A DNA stretch of 64,000 bases from Dromaius novaehollandiae (lineage: Eukaryota; Chordata; Aves; Casuariiformes; Dromaiidae): the NCBI RefSeq assembly GCF_036370855.1, contig NC_088105.1, positions 8,747,619 to 8,811,618 of the forward strand. Reading direction: 5' to 3'. Below the pieces are notes generated by a model. That model searched no databases and was not told the origin of the DNA. It saw nothing but the letters and a program-made list of their open reading frames with translations. Positions 22,580-34,000 of the stretch are shown piece after piece. Every line of letters starts with the position of its first letter. Within the stretch, counting starts at the first letter, position 1. The translations under genes were made by a program, and so were the position numbers.

Positions 22580-22650
22580 AATATATATACAGATATAACT
22601 ACGTATATATGTATATATATATATTTATATATAAATTTTTATTTAAATAA
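22580..22650. repeat. AT-rich low-complexity tract
   Basis: Imperfect TA repeats running into a T/A-rich stretch within the inferred RC3H1 3'UTR. Confidence 0.8.
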
Positions 22651-24657
22651 AAAAGAAAGCTCGAATCCCAAGCCAATATGTGTATCAAATCCTTGACCAG
22701 CCAGGTCTGTAGGGCATAATCAAATTCAATGTGAAATATTATATAAACGCGGTGCCTTGACTGGGCAAATTAAATAATTGCTACTCAAAAGAGTCTTCTG
22801 TTTGGACTCTCCTACTGGTAGGCAATAGTGGGACTGTATCCCCTCCCACCCCCCATTTTGTTTTATTTAACAGTATGATGAATGCAAAGCTTAGCCCAAG
22901 GTTGCTATGACCTCAGCAGGAGTTAAGGTTAAGGAAAAAACTAAAAACCAAGAAAATTATTAACTCTTGCTTTACCCAACCAAAGCAATGCAGTAATTTA
23001 TTACATAACCAGTGCTTTCTGATTTAGTAGTCTAATCCAGAAAGAGAAATGAGAACAGGCCAAGAAGGTGTAGAGGGAGCAGCACTTAAAAAAACAAACA
23101 AAAAAACCCCAATCTCCACAGATTTCTTCTTTTAGAGGGCCTCACCCCAGTGCATGTAGAAACAGTCAAAAAAGTGTGCAGCAAGAACAAAACCTTCTTC
23201 ACTAACTTTTTAAGAAAAGAGATCTAGAGAGACTTAGAGCTTCTGCAACGTTTCCTTACAAAGCATCTACTTGGAGAAGCAGCACATTAGATTTATCAAG
23301 CAAAATTTGGCTTTCAGTACTTCTGACCACTTCTGCCAGGATCAGTGCTGTGACTTAAGTGGTGGTTTTGATGCAACTTTCCTCCCACAAAACAGAATCG
23401 CTGGCTTCAGGAAGGATTCAGTGCAGCAGCGACAGGCAAGCTGCAAAAGCAGCAGTTTGATTCTGAGGCATCCAGTTCTGATAAACACACACCCTGAACA
23501 GTGCCACCTTTCAAAAAGGAAACTTTCCCTCTGTTTCCTCACTTTCTCCTCTGTTTTTGTCAGATTACCCCTGCTGATGCACACAAATCAAAAGGTGCTG
23601 TTTCCTTCACTAAAAGGCCTTCGATAGCATCACATTAAATAACTATCCATCAGTGAACGAAAAGTAAGGAGAAAAAGATCAGCTTATAGCAGAAATTAGG
23701 ATGGTTTTAATAACAACATAATAGCAGTGAAGAAAAGAAAAGAAAAAAAAAACAGCAAAAGCTGCTGAGAGGAAGGCATACATGAAAGAACTGTGCCAAA
23801 AGGCAGAGAGCATAGTAAGTCCCATTGCATCAATTCAATTGTATGGACTTTGGGTAAGGTTGTTTTAAAGCCATGGCAAGAGGAAAAAAAACCAAAAAAA
23901 ATCCCAAAGTGACCTAAACACTGGACAACCTAACATGGTTCAACAAGCTCATCTACAGTTAGTGTCCAGCAACTGCATGTGCTTGTGTTCCCTCTACTTT
24001 CTATTTCCAGAGAGTCTGCCATGGGCATGCTGCACAGTCTTCGCTGGTCAGCTAAGCCTCTCTACCACAAGCCCCAGCTCACCGGCTTCAGAAACACCCA
24101 TGTTTGGACATCAGTCTGCACTCTGCCAACTTCTTTAGTCCCAACAGAAAATAGGTCAGCAACTTTCAAATAAAACAACATACACGTGTTGGACAATTTT
24201 TTTTGTTATCCATTTTAACCACACGTGCTGTGCTGGGGCATATACTATGGACTGTACCTGTTGTACTGAAAAAGATTCTGCCACTTGCAGTTTAAGCTTA
24301 AATTATTCAAGCAAAAGGATGTCGTATACAAGTTATGGTTCAGTTCTCAGCCACAAAGGGAGGAATTGTTTTAAGAATGAAATTTGCTGCACATCTTTTG
24401 ACACTACAGTTCATAGCTACTCTCCAACCCTCCTTCCTTGTTCCCTTTTGAATCATACAAGGAAGTGGCCAGGTTGCTTTAATTGTTGAGAAATGAAGAT
24501 GATTAAAAAAATTATGCACTGGGTATGTAATAATACCAAAATAAAAGAAAAAACCTACTTCATTAAGATCATACAATTAATCAAACAGAGTATATATATA
24601 ATATCTTTTTTTTTTTAAGCCCTGGGATCCAAGGCGTCCAAAGTTATTAAAATAAAG

Positions 24658-24674
24658 TTCATTCACAGAACAAA
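24658..24674 (-). promoter_or_regulatory. Second CDE-type stem-loop in RC3H1 3'UTR
   Basis: Minus-strand RNA UUUGUUC-UGU-GAAUGAA forms seven pairs, two of them G-U wobbles, around the same UGU triloop. It again fits UUCYRYGAA and lies only about 245 nt after the stop, so it would be present even in short 3'UTR isoforms. The stem is weaker than the one at 20.55 kb. Confidence 0.42.
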
Positions 24675-24916
24675 AACAAATTTAATTTGAATCGCTTGCA
24701 GATACTGCTAATTTTCATTTTTTTAATTAAAAAATGCGTTAATGTGAACTATGTGCAGGATTTGTTTCTAGTAGCTGTGTTTGTGCACATTGCCTCTGGA
24801 CCTGCTGCTCTGCTACTGCTGTTGCTCCTGGGTTTCTCCAATCACCCCTGGAAAAAAACGCGATGGAAGCTAACACCACCCCAGCAAAAGAAACTCAGGG
24901 GTATGCTGGCCTCACT

Positions 24917-25070
24917 TCAAGGAGCAGATGTGGGTGTAACTCCCGCTCTCTGGGAGTCGTGGTTGTCTCCTCCGCCCTCCGGGTCCTCCGACAGGCTCAG
25001 AGATGCCGTCTTGTTCGACAGGAGGCCGATGTTCTCTTGAGTCAAGGCTGATCCGTTTGGAACATCACTG
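24917..25070 (-). CDS. RC3H1: RC3H1 terminal coding exon
   Basis: Residues 1077-1127 and TGA at 24917-24919. It encodes [19 protein letters not shown] and the acidic/glycine stretch [10 protein letters not shown], ending TPTSAP. The acceptor is a tandem cag|cag: use of the second (exon from 25067) would drop one Ser, giving 1126 aa. Confidence 0.94.
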
Positions 25071-28000
25071 CTGAAAGACAGTTGTCAGGAAAAAAAGCAG
25101 GGGGGAAAAGAAGTGATTACTGAAATTTTTCTATTACTCTTATTTTTCATTATTTTTATTAAATGAACACCACAGACTTGAGTATTTGTTGCTGCAGTGT
25201 CTCAAGCAGTTGTGAACAAACACAAACAGGTAAAGACATGCCTTGTACAATGAACAGGTTGTTTGGTATACTGCAGATGCTTACCAGAAAAAGAAGAAAT
25301 AAGATAAGGAGAATCAAAACCAAACAAGTTTTAAGAATATTTTAGGGTTCTAGATTAGTTAGGTTTTACTAAATATTTCAGCATATTCCATAAAAGTCTA
25401 CAGTACAATGCAAGCACTACAGAATATTTGAAATATCCGGATCATTTTTCTTAAAAAGATTTTTTAGAAATACTTATTTCATTACTTCTAGAGTTTCACA
25501 CGGAAATTGCAAAAGCACTGATTTCTCCTCCAGAGGCCTCAGTCTAATGGCACAGAACAGAACTCATGGATTGGTAATAAAAAGAAAGTAAAGACTTCCT
25601 AAGCAGTTAAGAGGAATATATTTTCCAACTGGCTTTCTCTGAGTAAACATCCAGATTTAAAACTGCTCACATGAAGTTATGTTTCACTAAGCCAAGTTTA
25701 CATCTGCAGCATTTGAGCCTTCCTGTCAAAACGTTAACCTGAGTATTGGCAGATGCTTGTAGGCATCCTACAATAGTTGCTGTGCAGACTTCCAATGTTC
25801 CCAGCCAACAGCTTATTTCAATTCACTTTCTCAAATGCAAGTTTAAACCTGTCCCAACATCTACAGGACGAGAAGTCACTGCCTACAAATAGAAGCGAAC
25901 TTTGTTCCAAAGCTTCATACCCTCCCAGGCAACATCCACAGCAGTGATTAGCAGGGTGGAATAACTTTCCTCTCACATTCGGAACGTTATTTTTCTTTGA
26001 AACTACAACAGCAGACAAACAATCTCTGTTCTGGTTGTTGTACTACTTTCGCTCTTCCCTACTAATCATCCAGCATTGGCTAGATAGACTTTTGGTCTGG
26101 CAAGTATGACAGTTCTTCTGTTTCATTAATTAACACACAGCCTCATTCCACTTCCCCCACTCATCAACTAGATTTTATCCCCAATTCATGCTTGCGCTAT
26201 AAAAACTTGCTTTATATCATCTTTTCCTAATAGATGCTTCCACAGAAGAAAATGTGAACGGGGTATCTTCTTTCCACAGAAGAAAACATGAAGCAAGGGG
26301 TATTATTTGTATGCCAGAGAGCCACCCTGATTTAGTTATTCTCCAGTACACGAAACAAGACGGGAAGAACCATGAGGAACTCCTCAATGTTACCTGAATG
26401 TCAGTGCGAGGTCCTCAGCTGGAACCTTGCTTTGCGGTTCTAATTGTCCATTTTCTGTCTGTTTAGTGGTGCCCAGTTTGTTTTTTATATCCAGTGAAGA
26501 CTGGCTCTCCTGCAGAGAAAAGGAAAGAAGAAAAATTCAACACTGTTCTAAGAATTTGGGACTTTCTTCTTTGAGACCAGTGATGAAGGCCTGTAAGTTG
26601 GAGTTATGCAATGTAGCCCACAAAAGCCATGAGACAAGAAAAGAGACTCAGTAAGATATGCTCATCCTCTCAGGATATAATATTTCCTGAAAGGAAGTTA
26701 AGCCAATGGTTTTTGTAACAACAAGCAGAGACCATAGACCGTAACAGCACACAGACTACTGAACACTGCCCCGGAGAAAATGTTTTCTGTGTTGAAGCAA
26801 TTTACACGATTCATGGCACAGTGACCTAGGAGACAACTCTGTTTTCAACAAACTCAGTGTCACCTTTATTTTTAAAGGGCCATAAAATAGAGTGTTTTAT
26901 GTTGGCTAGAACTGAAATTCTTCCTACAGAAGAATCAAGAAACTTCTCTGGAGGTTTTGAGGAATAAAGTGGTGAAGAGGGAAACGGATGACTCCAGCTG
27001 TGGTCATCCAGCAGAAAGCCTTTTTGCCAGGGCGAGATGGCTGCAGCCAGCTGCACAGCTCTCCACTCCACCTCTCTGCCTCCCAGCCCCATGGCACTCA
27101 CCATGCTCAGCTCACGGGTTCTCTTCCCAATTTCCCTTTCCACCTGGTGTAGCTCCAAGCTCAGTTGTTCACTTGAGATCATCCCAGGCCACTTGGGAGG
27201 TGGGGGTGGGGGCTGTGGTTGGCCTGCCAGGGTAGTCGCCTCCCTCTGCAACAGCAGCCTGTTACTAACAGCCTAAATGCATAAAGCCAAGCACATACAC
27301 AACTGAGCACACAACACCAAGCACAAAAAGGGCACTAAGCCACAAGTCTGGAGTATTGCCGATTTGCAAAACCAAGGCCTTCTCCCTCTTTGCTTAACAA
27401 GGTCCTGACTGAAATAATTTCCAGTGCAACTGCAAATGTTTCTTTTACATGCAACCAAAAGCCTTTTTAAATAATCAGTGTTAAATATCTTCTACTGTAA
27501 CAAATTTGCATGGGTTTTCCCCATAGACCTCTCCCTTCTCAAACTTCAGGCAAGGTACATCAACAAAAACGTTATTTTTTGTGAGCTATTTGTTGAACAA
27601 AAGTTAATGGCAGATAAGGAAATCCACTGCCTGGAAATTAGAAAGAAAGGGAGTTTTACAGTAGTAGAACTTATCAAATCTCTACAATATAGTTCAGTAC
27701 CATTACAAATTTTAAGAGAGATGTGGACATCAATATGCAGCTCTCCACTGACCCAGATCAGGAAGCACAGGAACAGAGAGGCTCAAGTGACTACACTTGC
27801 TTGCGAGTTGCCAGAGTTTGAGCATTAACCCTCAAACACTGGTGGATTAAATTGGTCTTGCTGACAAGCTTATAGCTCTTTCTATCTGTCTCAAGCTCTC
27901 TGAGATTATTGCCCCTGCAGCAGATATAAGGAGCCAGCTCAGCTCCTGGCCTCATTCGGTTTACGCATTTAGCATATTAAAGCAAGCTAACACCAATTTA

Positions 28001-31000
28001 AGTTCATCGAAATGCAGAAGGCTGTAATCCATGGCAGTTTAGGTACTCAATGCATGAATGCTTCAACCATCTGTTATGGGAGCAGCAAACTTCGAGGAGG
28101 ACTTTGTGGTAACCACATCAGCCACTCCAGAAATCTGGTAATGTCTAGGAATCAGTCCCGTAAATAAGAATATGTAAGTTGTGCATTTAAACACGGAGTA
28201 CACGCTATCTGCTACTCCCTGCAGTCAGAATGTCTGGCTGGTCTGCAAGTACAAATGCTTATTTGGTTGAGATGAAACAAAACAATATAGTTCTTTATGC
28301 TCAAACTTTGATTTATGCAATCACAACAACATTGTAATAGCTAAATGAACAAAGCCTCCTGGATTTCAAGTATTTAGCTCTGTCTTTGAACATGAGAGCT
28401 AAATTCAAAGCTGCTGTTATTCAAAATAACTGTTTAGCTTTAACAGATCCAAATTACGCTAAATCAAGGTTCAAAACTCAACTATGTGGAGTTTAACACT
28501 GACAACAATCACAGTAATAGTAAGCAGAAGAGGCAGGCCACTTAACGGTTTTGAAACTTTCCAATACTCCATTATGGCAAAGGCAGACATGCAAAATTTA
28601 AAACACAGTTTCTCCTCTTGTTCCCAAACAAGAACACAAGTTATGCTTCAGGTAACTACAAATGCATACTACTTGCAATTGCTGTTGCCATTTAAAAAGT
28701 GCGAGCTCTTAGGACAAATCTGCAACAAGCCCTCCTTTATAACACAGGTTCTCAGGTAACCACAGCTTCAGTAAAAGCTACTATTCACTATTTATAGCAA
28801 TTCTTTCCAGGAAAACATTAATCTGAATAGTTGCTGAGGTAGTCAGGCTAAATATCTTTAATATCTACTTGCTTTATTCTTGTGGCTTGTGCTATTTAAG
28901 AAAAATGGGTACAACAAAGCCAAACATGACACGGATGAAGGCCTTAGCTTCGTGAACACAGTATCAGACATTTTCAGAGGCAGTAAAGCCAAGATGAACA
29001 GATTATACCTATCCCAAGAAAGTTTGCCTCTCAATTTATGGGTGAAAAGAGAGCGCAAGAGAGAGAGAAAGCAAGCAAGTATGAATGAGCACACAATACA
29101 GATACAACCATGGTGTTGGTTTGTTTAACTTGAAGTGCAGGGAAGTTTCTGCTGCTAAATACAGAGGTTTACACCTCTGCCATAGTCCTGATGCCTGGCA
29201 TCACAGAATTAAGAGTTGTTACTGAATTTCATTACAATCATAGAAGAATCACCACCATACGAAAGGCAGCTTTGCTAGCTTCATCTCTCTCCCTACTATC
29301 TTTCACCACTCTTCCAAGACATTTGTACCAACCTCTAGTCCTCGCATTTGTGTCTGCTGGCTAATCTGATGGTCTACTTGCTGCAGCTCCATCCGCAGCT
29401 GCTGCTCCCGCTCGGCTGAGGGTAACTGTTTCCCATGACCAGCCACATCTGACATGGACAGCCTCTCCCTTTGGGATCAGAAAAGCAATCATGAGTAAAG
29501 ACATTCCCCCAAAAGGTTTCACTCAGTTTGGCAAAGAAGGAACTAAACAAGAAGAAAATCAGCGGGGAGGGGGAACCACAACCACTCCTACCTGTCATTG
29601 AAACGTCCCTGAGAAGGTATATTTTGATGAGGAGAGTATGGAGAGCCTCCCCAGCCACCGTGAGTTCCATAAGGACTGTAGTCTGCCAGTGAACAGAGAG
29701 AAAATGATGTTGCAATGCTACAGAACTATCCTTTGAGTAATTCAAGCAATAAGCAGAACACACATTAAAGAGTAACAAGGAGGATCAGCTCTCTCCAGGA
29801 GTAAGGAAGTCTAGTGTTTCTTCCGCTGCAATGAAGAACACAAAAATACTACCTGCGCGGGCAGTCTTATATGCATAATGCACAACTCTTCCTGCATGTG
29901 CAACAACATTTGCTAGAGCATTTCTCAGGGAAGGAAAAAAACAAAAAACCCACAAAAACACCACCACAACAACCCACACAGCAGTGTCAACATTTCCATA
30001 GTCAGCGAGTCTGTGAAAGAATCCAGGTATTCAGGGCAGTAAGGAAAAAATTCCAACCAGTATGAGAAAATAGCAAGAATATTTATTACTTAGGTCCCTG
30101 AAAGACTCGAGAATTGATTCATCAGTCTTCAAGATAGCTAGTTAACCCCAATTTGAAGATTAAGCTCTCAGGAAAGACAGAATTCCTAAGGTCTAGAAAG
30201 CTGATGCCTGAATTAACCAAGACAGTGTTTGTTTTGCTTCCAACAATTAACTCCTGAAAAATCTAATAGTAGATTTGGGGAATATAATTAGGTCTTTTCC
30301 TGAGAACCACAAAATCACAGAACTGTTGAGGCTGGAAGGGACTTCTGGAGATCATCTAGTCCAACCCCCCTGCTCAAACAGTCACCTACAGAAGGTTGTC
30401 CAGGACCATGCCCAGTCACATTTTGAATATCCCTAAGGATGGAGACTCCACAACCTCTCCAGGCAACCTGTTCCAATATTCAACCACCTTCACAGTTTAA
30501 AAAAAGTGTTTCTTGTGTTCAGATAGAATTTCCTGTGTTTCAGCTTGTGTCTATCGCCTTTCATCCTGTCACTGGGCACCACTGAAAAGAGTTTGGCTCT
30601 GTCATCTTTACATCCTCCCATGAGGTGTTTATTGATATTGATAAGATCCCCCTGGAGCCTTCTCTTCACCAGGCTCTCTCAGCCTCTTGACATGACAGAT
30701 GTTCCAAGCCCTTAATTATCTTTGTGGTCTCTTGCTGGACATGCTCCAGTATGTCCATGCCTTTCCTGTACTGTGGAGTCCAGAACTGGACCCAGGATGC
30801 CAGATGTGGCCTCACCAGTGCTGACAGAGAAGAAGGATCACCTTCCTCAACCAGCTGGCAATACTCTGCCTAATACAGCCCAGGATATCATTGGCCTTCT
30901 CTGCTGCAAGGGCACTTTCCTGGCTCATGTTCAATGTGCCCAGCAGGACTCCTGGTCCTTCTCTTCAAAGCTTCCCCCCAGTACAGGACTCTGCACTTCC

Positions 31001-34000
31001 CTCTGTTGATCTTCATGAGGTTTCTCTCTGCCTGTTTCTCCAGCCTGTTTAGGTCCCTCTGAACAGCTGCACAGGCCTCTGGTGTATCAGCCACTCCTCC
31101 CAGTTTTGTATCATCTGCAAGCTTGCTGAGGGTGCACTCGGTCCCATCATCCAGGTCATTAATAAAGAGAATGAACAGTATGGCCTCAGTATTGACCACT
31201 GGGAGATACCACTACTGACTGACCTCCAGCTGGAATTTGTGCTGCTCATCACAACCCTTTGAATCCAGGACTGGCAGTTCAGCCAGGTCTCAATCCACTC
31301 ACAGTCTGCTCATCTAGCCTAGAATTCATCAGCTTGTCTACAAGAATGTTATGGGAGACAGTGTTGAAAGCCTTAGTACAGTCAAGGTAAACAACATCCA
31401 TTACTCTCCCCTCATCCACCAAGCCAGCCATCTCATTGTAGAAGGCTACGAGGTGGGTTAAACATGATTTCCCCTTTGTAAATCCACGCTTACTACTCCT
31501 GTTCACCTTCTCATCCTTCATGTGTCTGGAAATGCTTTCCAGGATTAGCTGCTCCATCACCTTCCCAGGGATTGAGGTGAGGCTAACTAGCTTGGAGGTG
31601 AGGCTAACTAACTTTGGAACCTTCTTCTTGCTCTTCTCAAAGATAGGGGCGACAATTGCTTTCTTCCAGTCCTCAGGAACCTCTCCTGATTGCCATACCC
31701 TTTTCAGAAGATAACCAAGAGTGGCTTCACAATGACATCAGCCAGTTCCCTCAAGACTCGCAGGGGCATCCCACCAGGGCCCACAGTCTTGTGCATGTCC
31801 AGTTTGTTTAAACCCTCCCTGCCCCTTGGGACTCCTGGAGAATGATCTTACCACTAAAGACAGAGGTGAACAAGGCATCGAGTACCTCGGCCTTTTCCAC
31901 ACCCTTTGTCATCAGAACCTTGCTCCATTTAGCAGCAGACCTACTTTTTCCCTAACCTCCTTTTTGCTATTTATGTACTTGTAGAAGCCTTTCTTGTTGC
32001 CCTTCATGTCCCTTGACAGATTCAACTCCCAGTAGGCTTTGGCTTTCCTAACCCCATCCCCATATGCTTAGACAGTGTCTCTATATTCCTTTAGAGTCTT
32101 CTGTCCCTGCTTCCATGTCTTGTATACTTCCTTTTAATATCTGAGTTCAGTCAGGAGCTCCTTGATACACACAAGCCTCCTGATGCCTTAGCTTGATTTC
32201 CTCCTGCTTGTCAGGATGAACCATTCTTGAGCTCAGAGATGATCCTGAGTATCAATCAGCTTATTCAATACACCTCAAGAAAGAGACCAGCTTCTGGAAT
32301 TAGATGTGCAGCCACACTATAGATGTGACTACTGTAGAAAACAAATTATTCCCAATTTACTGGCTTTGCTTGACAATAAACAAAACAATGGTTGCATTAA
32401 AATTGCAGAAACAGTTACTTATAAACTATGAGTGCAGTACAGTACTTTCTGTTATGATGTTCTGCTATTTTGTAGTTGAAAAAGCAGTAGTTCTCTGGAT
32501 GTTACTACAGTAAATTTAACAGAAGCCTCATCTCAGAGGGACTAGCAGAACAAAATAACTTTTCCAGAACAAAAAAAAATCAGCATCAACACATGCACAG
32601 TATGAGCACAAACCTGCCTTTGGAACATTAAGCAGTGGCAGCCCTTTTCTTGGGGCTTCTCAATCTCCCACAAGCCAATTTAGAGTCAATTTTGGTGGCA
32701 CAGCATACATTCATCTATATTTTTGACATCAGAAAGAACTTTTTGCAGGGGCTTACGCTTTAATACTAAGGAAAACAACAACCGCCTGCAACACCCAGGA
32801 ACGTGCATCCTACCTGAAATGATGGATTTGGTGGAAGCTCCCTGAACCGCCATGGCCTGCATGGGACCAGAATTCTGGTACATCGCTTTGGAAGTACGAG
32901 AGATAGCCCCAAATCTCGAAACAGTAGGTCGGTCTCCAAATGGAATGAGGTCATCATCGCCAGTCTCTGCCGCTCTTCTCTGCATGTCTAATCGCTGGTC
33001 ACGCATAGCTTTACTATCTACGTTCTGGACAAGAGAGGGAAAAGGCAATCAAGAACTAAATCAGGAGAGAGCAAAAACACACTTATAGGATAAGCTGGTA
33101 CCAATATAGATAGGTCTTTCTTGTATGCCCTCTTCCCTTCATCCTTCAACTAGTTTTCCTGCTCTGCAGTTCATAAGCAACTCCGCTGTTAGAGCCAAAG
33201 CCTCTTTAATGGTCCACCTTAGTGAGATAGCTGCTGCTAGCACCACTGTGAAATAGCACGATTAATTGCTACCACACCAAGAGAAGGGAGTAGCAGCTAA
33301 AAAGAAATTAGGACACAAGAATGTTAATGAGACAGAAGGGGAAAAACTCTGGAATAAAGTCAAAGAGGAGATCAGCAGGAATCGCTGAGGAACACGTCCT
33401 CCTTCCAAAGTCCAAAGGCAATTCCTCTGAAATCCAGAAACTAAGGCCCATATCATCTAACAGACTGCAGATGACTCATATGGGAATTATTTATTATAGC
33501 ACTTAGTTTAGCATATCTAGTACATCTTTCCACAGTCATATCTTTCTTTAAGCAGTAGTACAATTCATCCTGGTTTCTAGCTCAACCTCAAACTCAGAAA
33601 GCTTAGAGAGTCGGCACGCAAGCAGATGAGATGTCATCTCTCTGCTCAAAGAATCCTAAAACTGTAACTTGTTAAGTTATAGTTATTACATTTTGCCAAG
33701 AAGTCATAAAGGAAAAAAGGTGCACAGGAAACAAGCATGAGTTAGCAAGCACAAGTCAATTTGGTTTAACTTACTTAAAAGAAACAGATTGTCATAGAGA
33801 TTTTCATCTCAAAAGAAAAAAAAGGTTTTGTTAAAGTTAGGGAAGTCACTGCAGAAGTCATCTGGATTGAGGAACTTCAAAGTAGGAGTCAAATGGTTGT
33901 TGCCACAAATAAAAAAAGAAATGCTTCCCCAAAAAGGAAAAAAAAAAAAAAATCACAGGAAATATTTCAGACATAAATACAGGAACAATTATTATATCCA

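Larger units (their letters stand above)
17162..24916 (-). other. RC3H1: Inferred long RC3H1 3'UTR
   Basis: From the RC3H1 stop leftwards about 7.75 kb of A+T-rich sequence lacks any gene and ends near AATAAA at 17162-17167. The human RC3H1 3'UTR is also several kilobases long, so the extent is plausible. Internal AATAAA motifs (near 19539, 19109 and 22628) could give shorter isoforms. It contains two CDE-type stem-loops, listed separately, a 34-nt T run and an AT-rich tract. The exact end is inferred. Confidence 0.5.

Noticed and set aside
26237..26290. Two ttccacagaa motifs resembling CDE cores
   Set aside because: The spacer is four bases rather than three, and they lie in an intron, not the mature mRNA.
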